From positions 3,286,001 to 3,350,000 of the forward strand of contig NZ_CP071383.1 in assembly GCF_017348915.1 (NCBI RefSeq): a stretch of 64,000 nt of DNA, in the 5' to 3' direction. This stretch comes from Leclercia pneumoniae (GTDB lineage: Bacteria > Pseudomonadota > Gammaproteobacteria > Enterobacterales > Enterobacteriaceae). The notes beneath the pieces are model-generated. The model made no database searches, was not told where the DNA came from, and saw only the letters and a program-made list of their open reading frames with translations. Each line of letters opens with the position of its first letter. Within the stretch, counting starts at the first letter, position 1. The position numbers and the translations under genes were made by a program. Shown piece after piece: positions 36,774 through 45,972 of the stretch.

Positions 36774-37946
36774 ATGAGCGCAAATGCGGAGAATACCCCC
36801 CCGCAGCAACCAGCCAGTAAGAAAGGCAAGCGTAAAAGTGCCCTTCTTCTGCTGACCTTGCTCTTTATTATTATTGCCGTGGCATATGGGATCTATTGGT
36901 TTTTAGTACTGCGTCATTTTGAGGAGACGGATGATGCGTACGTGGCAGGGAACCAGGTACAAATTATGGCGCAGGTGTCAGGCAGCGTGACGAAAGTCTG
37001 GGCTGACAACACCGACTTTGTGCAGAAAGGCGACGTGCTGGTCACGCTCGACCCGACCGATGCACAGCAGGCATTTGAAAAAGCGCAGACCGAGCTTGCC
37101 TCAAGCGTGCGTCAAACGCGCCAGCAGATGATTAACAGTAAGCAACTTCTGGCCAGCATTGAGGTGCAGAAAACTGCCCTGGCGCAGGCGCAGAGTGACT
37201 TCAAGCGTCGTGTTCCGCTTGGCACCGCCAACCTGATTGGCCGTGAAGAACTGCAGCACGCCCGTGATGCAGTGGCCAGCGCCCAGGCGCAGCTTGACGT
37301 CTCTATTCAGCAGTACAACGCCAATCAGGCGATGATACTGAATACCACGCTGGATCAACAGCCGGCGGTTAAACAGGCCGCCACGGAAGTGCGTAACGCC
37401 TGGCTGGCGCTTGAGCGTACCAAAATCGTCAGCCCAATGACCGGCTACGTTTCTCGTCGTTCCGTTCAACCCGGCGCGCAGATCAGCACCACAACACCGC
37501 TGATGGCCGTGGTTCCGGCGACGCACCTGTGGGTCGATGCCAACTTTAAAGAGACTCAGCTGGCGCATATGCGTATTGGCCAGACCGCGACCGTGGTGAG
37601 CGATATCTACGGCGACGAGGTGAAGTACACCGGTAAGGTGGTGGGTCTGGATATGGGGACCGGCAGTGCGTTCTCCTTGCTGCCTGCGCAGAATGCGACG
37701 GGCAACTGGATCAAAGTGGTTCAGCGTCTGCCGGTACGTATCGAGCTGGATGAGAAACAGCTGGCGGATCATCCCCTGCGTATTGGACTTTCGACCCTCG
37801 TGACCGTTGATACGACCGATCGTGACGGACATATGCTGGCAAACCAGGTACGCACTAACCCGGCGTATGAAAGTAATGCCCGTGAAATCAGCCTTGAGCC
37901 TGTGAACAAGCTGATTAATGACATCGTGAAGGCGAACGCCGGTTAA
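36774..37946 (+). CDS. emrA: EmrA periplasmic adaptor (membrane fusion protein)
   Basis: This 390-residue protein has one N-terminal membrane helix (SALLLLTLLFIIIAVAYGIYWF), a biotinyl-lipoyl-like half motif (FEETDDAYVAGNQVQIMAQVSG), a long helical hairpin (about residues 100-210) and a beta-barrel region. It links EmrB to TolC for export of uncouplers and hydrophobic antibiotics. The start with MSANAENT gives exactly the E. coli length. It lies 16 nt before emrB. Confidence 0.96.
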   Translation: MSANAENTPPQQPASKKGKRKSALLLLTLLFIIIAVAYGIYWFLVLRHFEETDDAYVAGNQVQIMAQVSGSVTKVWADNTDFVQKGDVLVTLDPTDAQQAFEKAQTELASSVRQTRQQMINSKQLLASIEVQKTALAQAQSDFKRRVPLGTANLIGREELQHARDAVASAQAQLDVSIQQYNANQAMILNTTLDQQPAVKQAATEVRNAWLALERTKIVSPMTGYVSRRSVQPGAQISTTTPLMAVVPATHLWVDANFKETQLAHMRIGQTATVVSDIYGDEVKYTGKVVGLDMGTGSAFSLLPAQNATGNWIKVVQRLPVRIELDEKQLADHPLRIGLSTLVTVDTTDRDGHMLANQVRTNPAYESNAREISLEPVNKLINDIVKANAG

Positions 37947-37962
37947 TCCGAAGGTGAGCGTT

Positions 37963-39510
37963 ATGCAGCAGCAAAAACCGCAAAAACCACTGGAGGGGGC
38001 GCAACTGGTCATTATGACCATTGCGCTGTCGCTGGCGACGTTCATGCAGGTGCTGGACTCCACCATTGCAAACGTGGCGATCCCCACCATCGCCGGCAAC
38101 CTGGGCTCGTCGCTGAGCCAGGGAACCTGGGTCATCACCTCGTTCGGGGTAGCGAACGCTATCTCGATCCCCATTACTGGCTGGCTGGCAAAGCGCGTCG
38201 GTGAAGTGAAGCTGTTCCTCTGGTCCACCATCGCATTTGTGATTGCCTCCTGGGCCTGTGGGGTATCAAGCAGCCTGAATATGCTGATCTTCTTCCGCGT
38301 ATTACAAGGGATTGTTGCCGGGCCGTTGATTCCGCTGTCGCAAAGTTTGCTCCTGAGCAACTATCCGCCAGCGAAGCGATCTGTTGCTCTGGCGCTGTGG
38401 TCAATGACGGTGATCGTTGCGCCGATTTGCGGCCCTATCCTCGGCGGCTTTATCAGTGATAACTACCACTGGGGCTGGATCTTCTTCATCAACGTCCCGA
38501 TCGGCGCCATTGTGGTGCTGTTAACGTTACAGTCACTGCGCGGTCGGGAAACCCGTACTGAACAGCGGCGTATTGATGGCGTGGGGCTGGCGTTACTGGT
38601 ACTGGGTATTGGTAGTCTGCAAATCATGCTCGACCGCGGTAAAGAGCTGGACTGGTTTGCCTCTCAGGAGATCATCGTCCTGACCGTGGTGGCGGTGGTG
38701 GCGTTAAGCTTCCTGATTGTCTGGGAGTTGACCGATGAAAACCCGATAGTCGACTTATCGCTATTCAAATCGCGAAACTTTACCATCGGCTGCTTATGTA
38801 TCAGCCTGGCCTATATGCTCTACTTCGGCGCGATCGTTCTGTTGCCGCAGCTACTACAGGAAGTGTACGGCTACACGGCCACCTGGGCAGGCCTGGCCTC
38901 GGCGCCCGTTGGGGTCATTCCGGTGCTGTTATCGCCAATTATTGGTCGCTTTGCCCATAAGCTGGATATGCGTCGGCTTGTGACGTTCAGCTTTATTATG
39001 TACGCGGTCTGTTTCTACTGGCGTGCGTATACCTTCGAACCAGGAATGGACTTTGGTGCCTCTGCGTGGCCACAGTTTATTCAGGGCTTCGCGGTTGCGT
39101 GCTTCTTCATGCCACTGACTACCATTACGCTCTCCGGCTTGCCGCCCGAGCGCCTGGCTGCGGCATCAAGCTTGTCGAACTTCACCCGTACGCTGGCTGG
39201 CTCCATTGGTACGTCGATTACGACCACTCTATGGACTAACCGGGAATCGATGCACCATGCGCAGCTTACCGAATCGGTGAACCCGTATAACCCGAACGCG
39301 CAAGAGATGTATAGTCAGCTGCAGGGTATGGGGATGACCGATCAGCAGGCCTCCGGCTGGATTGCCCAGCAAATTACCAACCAGGGACTGATTATTTCGG
39401 CTAACGAGATTTTCTGGATGTCTGCGGGGGTATTTATTGTCTTGCTGGGGCTGGTATGGTTTGCGAAGCCGCCGTTTGGTGCAGGCGGTGGTGGCGGAGG
39501 CGCCCACTAA
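37963..39510 (+). CDS. emrB: EmrB multidrug exporter (MFS, DHA2)
   Basis: This 515-residue transporter has 14 membrane helices and the motif LDSTIANVAIPTIAG in helix 1, typical of DHA2 drug/proton antiporters. It ends in a Gly-rich tail GAGGGGGGAH, as in E. coli. The ATG at 37963 (MQQQKPQKP) is preferred to the upstream GTG because it matches the E. coli N-terminus and has GAAGGTGAG before it. It works with EmrA and TolC. Confidence 0.97.
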   Translation: MQQQKPQKPLEGAQLVIMTIALSLATFMQVLDSTIANVAIPTIAGNLGSSLSQGTWVITSFGVANAISIPITGWLAKRVGEVKLFLWSTIAFVIASWACGVSSSLNMLIFFRVLQGIVAGPLIPLSQSLLLSNYPPAKRSVALALWSMTVIVAPICGPILGGFISDNYHWGWIFFINVPIGAIVVLLTLQSLRGRETRTEQRRIDGVGLALLVLGIGSLQIMLDRGKELDWFASQEIIVLTVVAVVALSFLIVWELTDENPIVDLSLFKSRNFTIGCLCISLAYMLYFGAIVLLPQLLQEVYGYTATWAGLASAPVGVIPVLLSPIIGRFAHKLDMRRLVTFSFIMYAVCFYWRAYTFEPGMDFGASAWPQFIQGFAVACFFMPLTTITLSGLPPERLAAASSLSNFTRTLAGSIGTSITTTLWTNRESMHHAQLTESVNPYNPNAQEMYSQLQGMGMTDQQASGWIAQQITNQGLIISANEIFWMSAGVFIVLLGLVWFAKPPFGAGGGGGGAH

Positions 39511-39525
39511 GCGCGTCATCAAAAC

Positions 39526-39557
39526 AAAAACGGATCTGCATGCAGATCCGTTTTTTT
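39526..39557 (+). terminator. Intrinsic terminator after emrB
   Basis: A perfect palindrome AAAACGGATCTGCA/TGCAGATCCGTTTT is followed by a run of seven T. Because it is symmetrical with flanking A and T runs, it can serve both emrB and the convergent FKBP gene. Confidence 0.93.
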
Positions 39558-39561
39558 ATGC

Positions 39562-42500
39562 CTATTTAATGCCGATGATCTTCACCGTAATGATGGAGAC
39601 CGTGCCCGGCGGTACAAGCCCTGGCACGCCCTGTTCACCGTAAGCCTGCTTAGCGGGGATTATGATTTTGGCTTCACCGCCGAGACCAAGTCTGGTGGCC
39701 ACCAACCGGAACAGCGGTGGCAGGTCTTGCACGCGGCTGGCGCGCACCTCTTTACTAGACATCACTTTACCCGTGCCCAGTACTTCATCAAGCTCGGTAA
39801 TAATATTGCTCTGCCCATTAACCAGTGGTGCTTCACCCTGCTTGATGACACGGTAAATCGAACCATCTGCCGTTTTTACAGCGCCTTTTTCTTTTGCCGC
39901 CTTGCTGAGGATCGCTTTACTCTGTTTTTCGTTTTCAGAGAGCGTAGACGCCAGCTGTTTCTGCTGCTGTTTATCCAGCGTGGTCAGTTCTTTCGTGATC
40001 TTCGCCACCGGGAGTTGCAGCTGGTTGTTTACCTTATCGTTGAATCCCTGGGTGAATGCTTTCAGATCGAACTTCTTGCCCAGATCGGTCATTTTTATTT
40101 TTTCACGATCGGCGGCCTGACCATACCAACTGCCAATGGCATAGCTGGTTTGGGTATCTTTTGCTGCACTGGTATCAACTTTAACGCGCGGCTGTCCGCT
40201 AACAGGCTTCGTCTCTTTCGCTGCCTTTTCGCTGGCTGCCTGTTCCGTCTTCAGCTTCTCATTAAGGTTCGTCAGTTCGGTAAGAGAAGCGGCCTGCGCT
40301 TTCAATTTCTCATTCAGCGCAGCATTTTCTTTGTTAACAGACTCCAGCTTCTTACTCAGTTCGGCAGCCGCCTTGTCGTTGCCGACCACATTTTTTTGTA
40401 CGGATATCAGCGACTCCTGAGAAGCGATGACCCGCTTCGCATCTTCCAGCTGGCTGAGCGTGATGTCAGATTTCAGCTGCATGTTTTTCAATGCGGTCTC
40501 CTGCTCCGCCAGCTTCGCGGCAACAGTTTGCTTCTGCGTGGTGAGGCCGGAAAGCTGTTGTTCACCCGCCTGTAGCTTCGCTTTTAGCTCTTCAACCTGT
40601 CTGGAAAGATGGGCTGAGAGCGTATTCGCGCTCGCCAGCTTTTGAGCCAGCTCGCTGCTTTTTTGATCCGCAGTGAGACGGGTGGCTTTAAGCGCGGCCA
40701 GCTCATCTTCCAGCGTTTTTTTCTGCGCTTTAAGATCGTTCAGTGTTTTATTAAGCGCTTCGCCCTGAGTGGTAAAGGTCGTTTCAGTCGTCTGCTTTTG
40801 CGCTTTCAGGTCGGCAAGCTGCTTTTCCAGCAGCTGCGATTTTGCTTTTAACGCTTTTGCCTCTTCATCCATTTGCGTGGCGCGCGCCGTCGCACTGGCT
40901 AACTGCTGTGTCAGCTGCAAGCTCTGCTGCTCTTTGCTGCCAGTGGTATTTTTCAGTGCAGCAAGCTGCTCATCGAGCGTTTTTTTCTGCAGCTTAAGCT
41001 CGGCGAGCTCTTTGAGCATGGAGGCACTTCTGGCTGCCATCTCGCTTTCAGCACTTTGCTTCTGGGTTTTGAGCGTAGAAAGTTCCTTTTCCATCTGCTG
41101 AGACCGGGCTTTCAGCCCTTCTGACTCTTTAGCCAACTGCGTCGTTTTTGCTGTCGCGCTGGCTAGCTGTTCCACTAGCTGAACATTTTTTTGCTGCGAA
41201 CCGCTGCTGCTGTTTTTCAGGGCGGTGAGCTGATCGTCCAGCGATTTTTTCTGCGCTTTGAGGTCACTGAGCTGTCCCTCAAGCGTCGTAATTTGTGACT
41301 TGAGTTCAGCAAGTTCTTTAGTCTGAGCCCTGTCTTTGGTGGTCAGCGCAGTTTCTGCACTCTGCTTCTGCGCCTTCAGTTCGGTCAGCTGCTTTTCCAG
41401 CATCTGCACTTTTGACTTCAGGGTGGCAGACTCCTCCATGGTACGCGCAACGCGCGCTTTTTCTGCAGCAAACTGTTCTGCCAGTTGCGCACTTTTCTGG
41501 TCCTTATTGCCACTGGCGCTGACCAGCGCGGCGAGTTGATCGTCTACATTTTTTTTCTGGAGCTTGAGATCGGCAAGATCTTTGATCAACGTCGTGGTCC
41601 GGGTCGCCAGCTCATTATCCGCGGCCTGTTTCGCTATTTTGAGCTCAGAAAGTTGCTTTTCCAGAAGCGTCACTTTTGATTTCAGGGCTGCGGACTCTTC
41701 AGTCGTCTTTGCAGCACGCGTTTTTTCTGCGGCTAACTGCTCTGCCAGCTCTGTGTTTTTTTTCTGCGAACCAGTACTGGCCGTATTCAGAGCGATAAGG
41801 CGTGCATCCAGCGCCTCTTTCTGAAGTTTGAGTTCGGCAAGCTCTTTGACAAGGGCCGTGCTTTTGGTCGCCAGTTCGCTATCCGCAGCCTGTTTGCCTT
41901 TTTTCAGTTCGGCGAGCTGTTTTTCCAGAAGCTGTACTTTTGACTTCAGGGCGTCAGACGCTTCGGCCATTTGGGTGGAACGCGCTTTCTCAGCGGCTAA
42001 CTGCTCTACCAACGCTGCGCTTTTTTTCTGTGCGCCACTGCTGTCAGTTTTCAGGGCCGCAAGTTGACCGTCCAGCGCTTCTTTCTGAAGCTTAAGGTCA
42101 CTGAGTTCTTTAATCAGGGCCGTGCTTTTGGTCGCCAGCTCGGTATCCGTAGCTTGCTTCTGTACTTTCAGTTCTGAAAGCTGCTGTTCCTGACGCTGCA
42201 ATTTTGCCTTCAGCGCGGCTGACTCTTCAGACGTGCGAGTCACGCGCGCTTTCTCAGCGGCAAGCTGTTCTGCCAGCTCTGCGCTCTTCTGCTGCGTGTT
42301 GCCACTGGCGGCTTTAAGAGAGGCGTACTGCTCTTCCAGAGTCTTGTTCTGGCTTTTCAGTTCGGTGAGTGCTTTGTTTAACGCAACGCTCTGGGCCAGA
42401 GCAGCTGCCAGCTGTTCTGATTGCTGGGTGTTCTTTTGCGCTGTTTCGCCGCTGCGCGTCTCCAGACCAGAGAGTTTTGCTTCCAGCGCCTGTTTCTGCT

Positions 42501-43089
42501 CACGAAGGGCGATTAGCTCTTTATTCAGCGCATCGCTTTTTGCGTTTGCCTGGTTAAGCTGTTCAGTAAGTTGCTGGTTCTTTTGTTTATCTCGTGAAGC
42601 GCTATTTGGAAGCGTGGCTGCAAGACTGTCCAGGGCTAACTGTTGTGCATTACCCGCCGGCTGCTGCTTCAGCTTTGTAAGTGACTGCTCATGCGCCTGC
42701 ACACGTTTTTTTTCATTAGCCAGCGCCTGTTCCAGAGTCAATTTTTCACGCTCAATCTCCTGGAGGGAGTGGCCTAATCCTGTGATGGTGGCGTTCGCTT
42801 TACGGAGTTCTTCGGTCAGCCCGGCCACTTTTTTACGCCAGGTTGAACTGTCTTGCGAAGCCACAGGCAACGGCTTTGCCTGTGGCTTCGCTGGACGAGG
42901 GGCGGTTTTTATCGGCGGGGATTCAGGAACTGCAGCCGAGCTCTCAGTAGAACTAAAAGGGCTCGTGGGATCGTTGCCGATGATTTTTTCGTTACTTAAC
43001 TGTTCGAGCAGGTCGGTATTAGCTGAATAACTACTCCCACTGGATAAAAGCAATCCACAATAAAGAGTAGCAGTCACGTATTTTTTCAT
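39562..43089 (-). CDS. Giant exported coiled-coil protein with C-terminal FKBP-like domain
   Basis: This 1175-residue protein has a Sec signal peptide ending YSA near residue 23. A low-complexity Pro/Ala/Ser linker follows (about 40-80). Residues 85-940 are almost pure coiled coil rich in Lys, Glu, Gln, Leu and Ala. Within this lie six full repeats of 88 residues (272-813; the fourth has a 14-residue insertion), with partial copies on both sides. Residues 980-1062 resemble the FKBP N-terminal dimerisation domain (IGSWYGQAADREKIK). Residues 1068-1175 resemble FKBP (IIIPAKQAYGEQGVPGLVPPGT), but the FDSS-type substrate strand reads KVMSSKE. It overlaps the lipoprotein gene upstream by 4 nt. K-12 has no gene here. 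Its role is unknown. Confidence 0.87.
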   Translation of the reverse strand: MKKYVTATLYCGLLLSSGSSYSANTDLLEQLSNEKIIGNDPTSPFSSTESSAAVPESPPIKTAPRPAKPQAKPLPVASQDSSTWRKKVAGLTEELRKANATITGLGHSLQEIEREKLTLEQALANEKKRVQAHEQSLTKLKQQPAGNAQQLALDSLAATLPNSASRDKQKNQQLTEQLNQANAKSDALNKELIALREQKQALEAKLSGLETRSGETAQKNTQQSEQLAAALAQSVALNKALTELKSQNKTLEEQYASLKAASGNTQQKSAELAEQLAAEKARVTRTSEESAALKAKLQRQEQQLSELKVQKQATDTELATKSTALIKELSDLKLQKEALDGQLAALKTDSSGAQKKSAALVEQLAAEKARSTQMAEASDALKSKVQLLEKQLAELKKGKQAADSELATKSTALVKELAELKLQKEALDARLIALNTASTGSQKKNTELAEQLAAEKTRAAKTTEESAALKSKVTLLEKQLSELKIAKQAADNELATRTTTLIKDLADLKLQKKNVDDQLAALVSASGNKDQKSAQLAEQFAAEKARVARTMEESATLKSKVQMLEKQLTELKAQKQSAETALTTKDRAQTKELAELKSQITTLEGQLSDLKAQKKSLDDQLTALKNSSSGSQQKNVQLVEQLASATAKTTQLAKESEGLKARSQQMEKELSTLKTQKQSAESEMAARSASMLKELAELKLQKKTLDEQLAALKNTTGSKEQQSLQLTQQLASATARATQMDEEAKALKAKSQLLEKQLADLKAQKQTTETTFTTQGEALNKTLNDLKAQKKTLEDELAALKATRLTADQKSSELAQKLASANTLSAHLSRQVEELKAKLQAGEQQLSGLTTQKQTVAAKLAEQETALKNMQLKSDITLSQLEDAKRVIASQESLISVQKNVVGNDKAAAELSKKLESVNKENAALNEKLKAQAASLTELTNLNEKLKTEQAASEKAAKETKPVSGQPRVKVDTSAAKDTQTSYAIGSWYGQAADREKIKMTDLGKKFDLKAFTQGFNDKVNNQLQLPVAKITKELTTLDKQQQKQLASTLSENEKQSKAILSKAAKEKGAVKTADGSIYRVIKQGEAPLVNGQSNIITELDEVLGTGKVMSSKEVRASRVQDLPPLFRLVATRLGLGGEAKIIIPAKQAYGEQGVPGLVPPGTVSIITVKIIGIK
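40651..42276 (-). repeat. Six tandem 264-bp coding repeats (88 residues)
   Basis: Residues 272-359, 360-447, 448-535, 536-637, 638-725 and 726-813 align as tandem units starting L(A/V)EQLA. All are exactly 88 residues except the fourth, which is 102 because of an extra 14 residues in its second half. 88 equals eight 11-residue turns, so the register of the coiled coil is kept. Recent DNA-level duplication is plausible, and copy number may vary between strains. Confidence 0.9.
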
Positions 43090-43451
43090 AGATTATTCAT
43101 TTCGTTCGCGCGTTTCATCATATTGGAATAAACGCTGTTTTTTATTCTGACGCAAACTAACGAGACCTTCTTATTAATTTCCGTCAGCATAACTTCTGAG
43201 GCATTGGCATCAACCAGAGATTTGTTTGTTTCATAAATTCTGTAGTTTTTGTTAGTGTTTTCGAACTGTTTACGGTAGCCTTCATAAGCCGCAGGATCCA
43301 GCTTCTGGAGCGCGGAGAACTCCTGGTAGCACTGCACCTCCTGCTTACGCGCTTCAGGCTCTTTCGCAATAGGGGTGGTATTAACGGTGCTGCATGCAGA
43401 TAAAATAAATGCGGAAATTAGCACTGCTGAGCCTGAAACATAACTTTTCAT
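43086..43451 (-). CDS. Small lipoprotein paired with the FKBP coiled-coil protein
   Basis: This 121-residue protein has a lipoprotein signal (MKSYVSGSAVLISAFILSACST) with lipobox LSAC, so Cys20 would be lipidated. The mature part is helical with two more cysteines (VQCYQE, LVCVRI) that could form a disulfide. Position +2 is Ser, which favours outer-membrane sorting. The start at 43451 is chosen over a longer frame because it gives the signal peptide. It overlaps the giant coiled-coil gene by 4 nt, so the two are made together and may form an envelope complex. I do not recognise the family. Confidence 0.82.
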   Translation of the reverse strand: MKSYVSGSAVLISAFILSACSTVNTTPIAKEPEARKQEVQCYQEFSALQKLDPAAYEGYRKQFENTNKNYRIYETNKSLVDANASEVMLTEINKKVSLVCVRIKNSVYSNMMKRANEMNNL

Positions 43452-43655
43452 AAATTCCTCTAAATAAACATTAATTTGCGACAATCGGGTCCGATATTAT
43501 TAATACAACAGATAGTTTAAGACAACTTAATGTTAGAATTTTATTGGTCAGCCGCAAACCGACCTCAATAGTAAAACACTACGGGCACAATTCACATTAC
43601 TGAAGAATTTTTTAGGATTTAATAAAGGGAATAATGACAGGATGTAATAATAAGA

Positions 43656-43682
43656 ACCGGCACCTCATGAAAAAGTGCCGGT
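43656..43682 (-). terminator. Terminator-like hairpin after luxS
   Basis: An 8-bp stem ACCGGCAC/GTGCCGGT with an 11-nt loop lies just downstream of the luxS stop. On the minus strand it is followed by a T-rich stretch (TTCTTATTATTA). Confidence 0.78.
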
Positions 43683-43689
43683 ATGATCG

Positions 43690-44205
43690 CTAGATATGCA
43701 GTTCTTGCAGTTTTTCTTTCGGCAGGGCAAGTTCATCGTTGCTGTTCACGCGTACGTCACGTTCGATGATGTGGCGTGCAATCTCTTGCGCCTCTTCCAG
43801 CGAGTGCATCTGATATGTTCCGCACTGGTAAACATTCAGTTCCGGAATCTGGTTCTGCTCTTTTACTTTCAACACGTCGGCCATTGCCGCTTTCCAGGCA
43901 TCCGCTACGCGGCTCTCTTCCGGTTGACCGATCAAGCTCATATAGAAACCGGTACGGCAACCCATCGGGGAGATATCGATAATCTCAACGCCGTTTCCGT
44001 TCAGGTGATCGCGCATAAAGCCTGCAAACAGGTGCTCCAGGGTATGAATACCGCGCTCCGGCATCACTTCTTTGTTTGGCACGCAGAAACGCAGGTCAAA
44101 TACGGTGATTGTGTCGCCGTGCGGGGTATTCATGGTCTTCGCAACACGTACAGCAGGGGCTTCCATACGGGTATGGTCGACAGTAAAGCTATCTAATAAC
44201 GGCAT
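43690..44205 (-). CDS. luxS: S-ribosylhomocysteine lyase LuxS
   Basis: This 171-residue metalloenzyme cleaves S-ribosylhomocysteine to homocysteine and DPD, the precursor of autoinducer-2. The metal site is visible in [11 protein letters not shown] (His54, His58) and [11 protein letters not shown] (Cys), and the catalytic Cys in GCRTGFY. Its promoter region faces the micA gene, as in E. coli, so the luxS leader and MicA are partly antisense. Confidence 0.98.
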   Translation of the reverse strand: MPLLDSFTVDHTRMEAPAVRVAKTMNTPHGDTITVFDLRFCVPNKEVMPERGIHTLEHLFAGFMRDHLNGNGVEIIDISPMGCRTGFYMSLIGQPEESRVADAWKAAMADVLKVKEQNQIPELNVYQCGTYQMHSLEEAQEIARHIIERDVRVNSNDELALPKEKLQELHI

Positions 44206-44240
44206 ACGTCACCTCCGAAAGTGATTTTTTTAAAATTAAT

Positions 44241-44268
44241 TGAACTCTTCGTTTCAACGCGAGTCTGA
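44241..44268 (+). promoter_or_regulatory. Sigma-E type promoter of micA
   Basis: TGAACTC (44241-44247) and TCTGA (44264-44268) fit the -35 and -10 elements of a sigma-E promoter with about 16 bp between them. They lie 7 nt before the expected MicA start. MicA is sigma-E-controlled in E. coli. Confidence 0.75.
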
Positions 44269-44274
44269 GTATAT

Positions 44275-44348
44275 GAAAGACGCGCATTTGTTATCATCAT
44301 CCCTGTTCTTCAGAGATGTAAGTTTGGCCACAGCGATGTGGCCTTTTT
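44275..44348 (+). ncRNA. micA: MicA small RNA
   Basis: The sequence begins GAAAGACGCGCATTTG, the conserved MicA 5' end that pairs with the ompA message. It keeps the first stem (CATCCCTG...CAGAGATG) and the terminator stem GGCCAC/GTGGCC followed by a T-run. The loop of stem 1 and the terminator loop differ from E. coli, but pairing is preserved. It sits between luxS and gshA, as in E. coli. MicA is an Hfq-dependent repressor of outer-membrane protein synthesis during envelope stress. Confidence 0.95.
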
Positions 44349-44356
44349 CTTTTCTG

Positions 44357-45901
44357 TCAGCTGTTCTTCGCCAGAAACGCTGCAAATGGCTCAGTATCTG
44401 CCGCTTCAATCTCTTTCTGACGCAGTTGCGATGCTTCACGCTCCGCGATAAAGTCGGCTTCGCTTATCACTTCCAGCGGTTCGCTTTTCAACATCTCACG
44501 ATACTGCGCAGATAGCGATCGGCCTGTGCCACCAATGCCTTCATCAATCATAGAACGCAAAATACGGGCTGAAAACGTCAGTTCAGGATTGTCGAAGCTC
44601 TCTACAAGCTCATCGCAAACCTGTTGATAGGCTTCTCCGCCGTAGACGCTGTCCAGCGTCTGCGCGACGCGTTTCAGATCGCGGAACAGATCTTTCCCGA
44701 CTTTTTGTAACGGGAACTGCGCCGTTTCACAGCCCATGCCTAGCGTCAGGCCCGGTTTACGCCCTTCCAGGATCACGCGATTCCAGTTAGTGCGGGTACA
44801 TAACAGTTCATCAGCGCTCATCTCTGGCGCATCCGCCAGCACGCACCAGACCATGAAGAGATCGAGGAAACGGACTTGCTGCTCATCTACGCCAATTGGC
44901 GAGAAGGGATTAATATCCAGCGAACGAACTTCAATATATTCAATACCGCCACGCTGCAGCGCGTCAGAAGGTGTTTCACCACTGCGCGTTACGCGTTTAG
45001 GACGAATTGGCGCGTAGAGTTCGTTCTCAATCTGAAGAACATTGCTATTAATCTGTAGACGCTTACCGTCGCGTTCCAGCCCAATGGCTTCGTACTCTTC
45101 AGACGGGGTTTTAATCGCCCGCTTCAATCCTGCCACATACTCGGTCAGATCGTTAAACGTAATTCCGAGATTGCTTTGCGATTTATTGGTATAACCCAGG
45201 TCGCTGAGACGCAACGAGGTAGCATAAGGCAGGTAATACATACCACAATCGGTTTTTTCGAACGGCAGTGTGGTCGGTTTACCTTGCAGGAATGACGAGC
45301 AGATCGCCGGCGATGCGCCGAACAGGTAGGGGATGACCCAGCCAAAGCGATAGTAGTTACGGATAAGACGTAAATAGCCCGCAGAGATCGCCTCTTTATC
45401 TGTTTCACCACACTTCGCCTGCCAGAATGCCATCGGCAATGAGAAGTTGTAATGGACCCCAGAAATGGTCTGCATCAATGCGCCATAGCGATTTTTCAGC
45501 CCTTCACGATAGAGCGTCTTCAGGCGGCCGATATTGGAGGTGCCATATTGCGCCAGTTCAATATCCTGCCCCTGCTCAATGTAGCAAGGCATACTAAGAG
45601 GCCACATCCGCTCATCACCCAGTTGACGGGCGGTGTAACGATGAATGTCGCGCATAATCGTTAGCATATGGTCAATATCGCCATCTACTGGCGTTATGAA
45701 CTCAAGCAGCGCTTCGGCGAAATCCGTGGTGATCCATTTATGGGTCAGCGCAGAGCCCAGCACTTCAGGATGGCCCGTTGTTGCAAGTGAACCATCTTCG
45801 TTTACGCGCAGCGTTTCGCGTTCAAGACCACGCTGAATACCCTTCAGAGCCTGAGGGTGGTTTTCCAGCCAGGCCAACGCCTGTGATACGTCCGGGATCA
45901 A
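44357..45901 (-). CDS. gshA: Glutamate-cysteine ligase GshA
   Basis: This 514-residue enzyme makes gamma-glutamylcysteine, the first step in glutathione synthesis. It aligns with E. coli GshA from the first residue ([13 protein letters not shown]), including [13 protein letters not shown] and [11 protein letters not shown]. The start codon is TTG, as in E. coli, so the weak start is conserved and probably limits expression. It is 4 residues shorter than the E. coli enzyme because of small loop differences. Confidence 0.97.
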   Translation of the reverse strand: MIPDVSQALAWLENHPQALKGIQRGLERETLRVNEDGSLATTGHPEVLGSALTHKWITTDFAEALLEFITPVDGDIDHMLTIMRDIHRYTARQLGDERMWPLSMPCYIEQGQDIELAQYGTSNIGRLKTLYREGLKNRYGALMQTISGVHYNFSLPMAFWQAKCGETDKEAISAGYLRLIRNYYRFGWVIPYLFGASPAICSSFLQGKPTTLPFEKTDCGMYYLPYATSLRLSDLGYTNKSQSNLGITFNDLTEYVAGLKRAIKTPSEEYEAIGLERDGKRLQINSNVLQIENELYAPIRPKRVTRSGETPSDALQRGGIEYIEVRSLDINPFSPIGVDEQQVRFLDLFMVWCVLADAPEMSADELLCTRTNWNRVILEGRKPGLTLGMGCETAQFPLQKVGKDLFRDLKRVAQTLDSVYGGEAYQQVCDELVESFDNPELTFSARILRSMIDEGIGGTGRSLSAQYREMLKSEPLEVISEADFIAEREASQLRQKEIEAADTEPFAAFLAKNS

Positions 45902-45972
45902 TTCGACCTCCCGCCTGTCAAAATCATTTTATTTAGCATAATTGTAATGGTTTAGGGTCACAAACAGTCCAA

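Noticed and set aside
39727-40575. 282-codon plus-strand ORF and other long plus ORFs opposite the coiled-coil gene
   Set aside because: They are shadows of the Lys/Gln/Leu-rich repeat coding sequence; the signal peptide, repeats and FKBP region support the minus strand.
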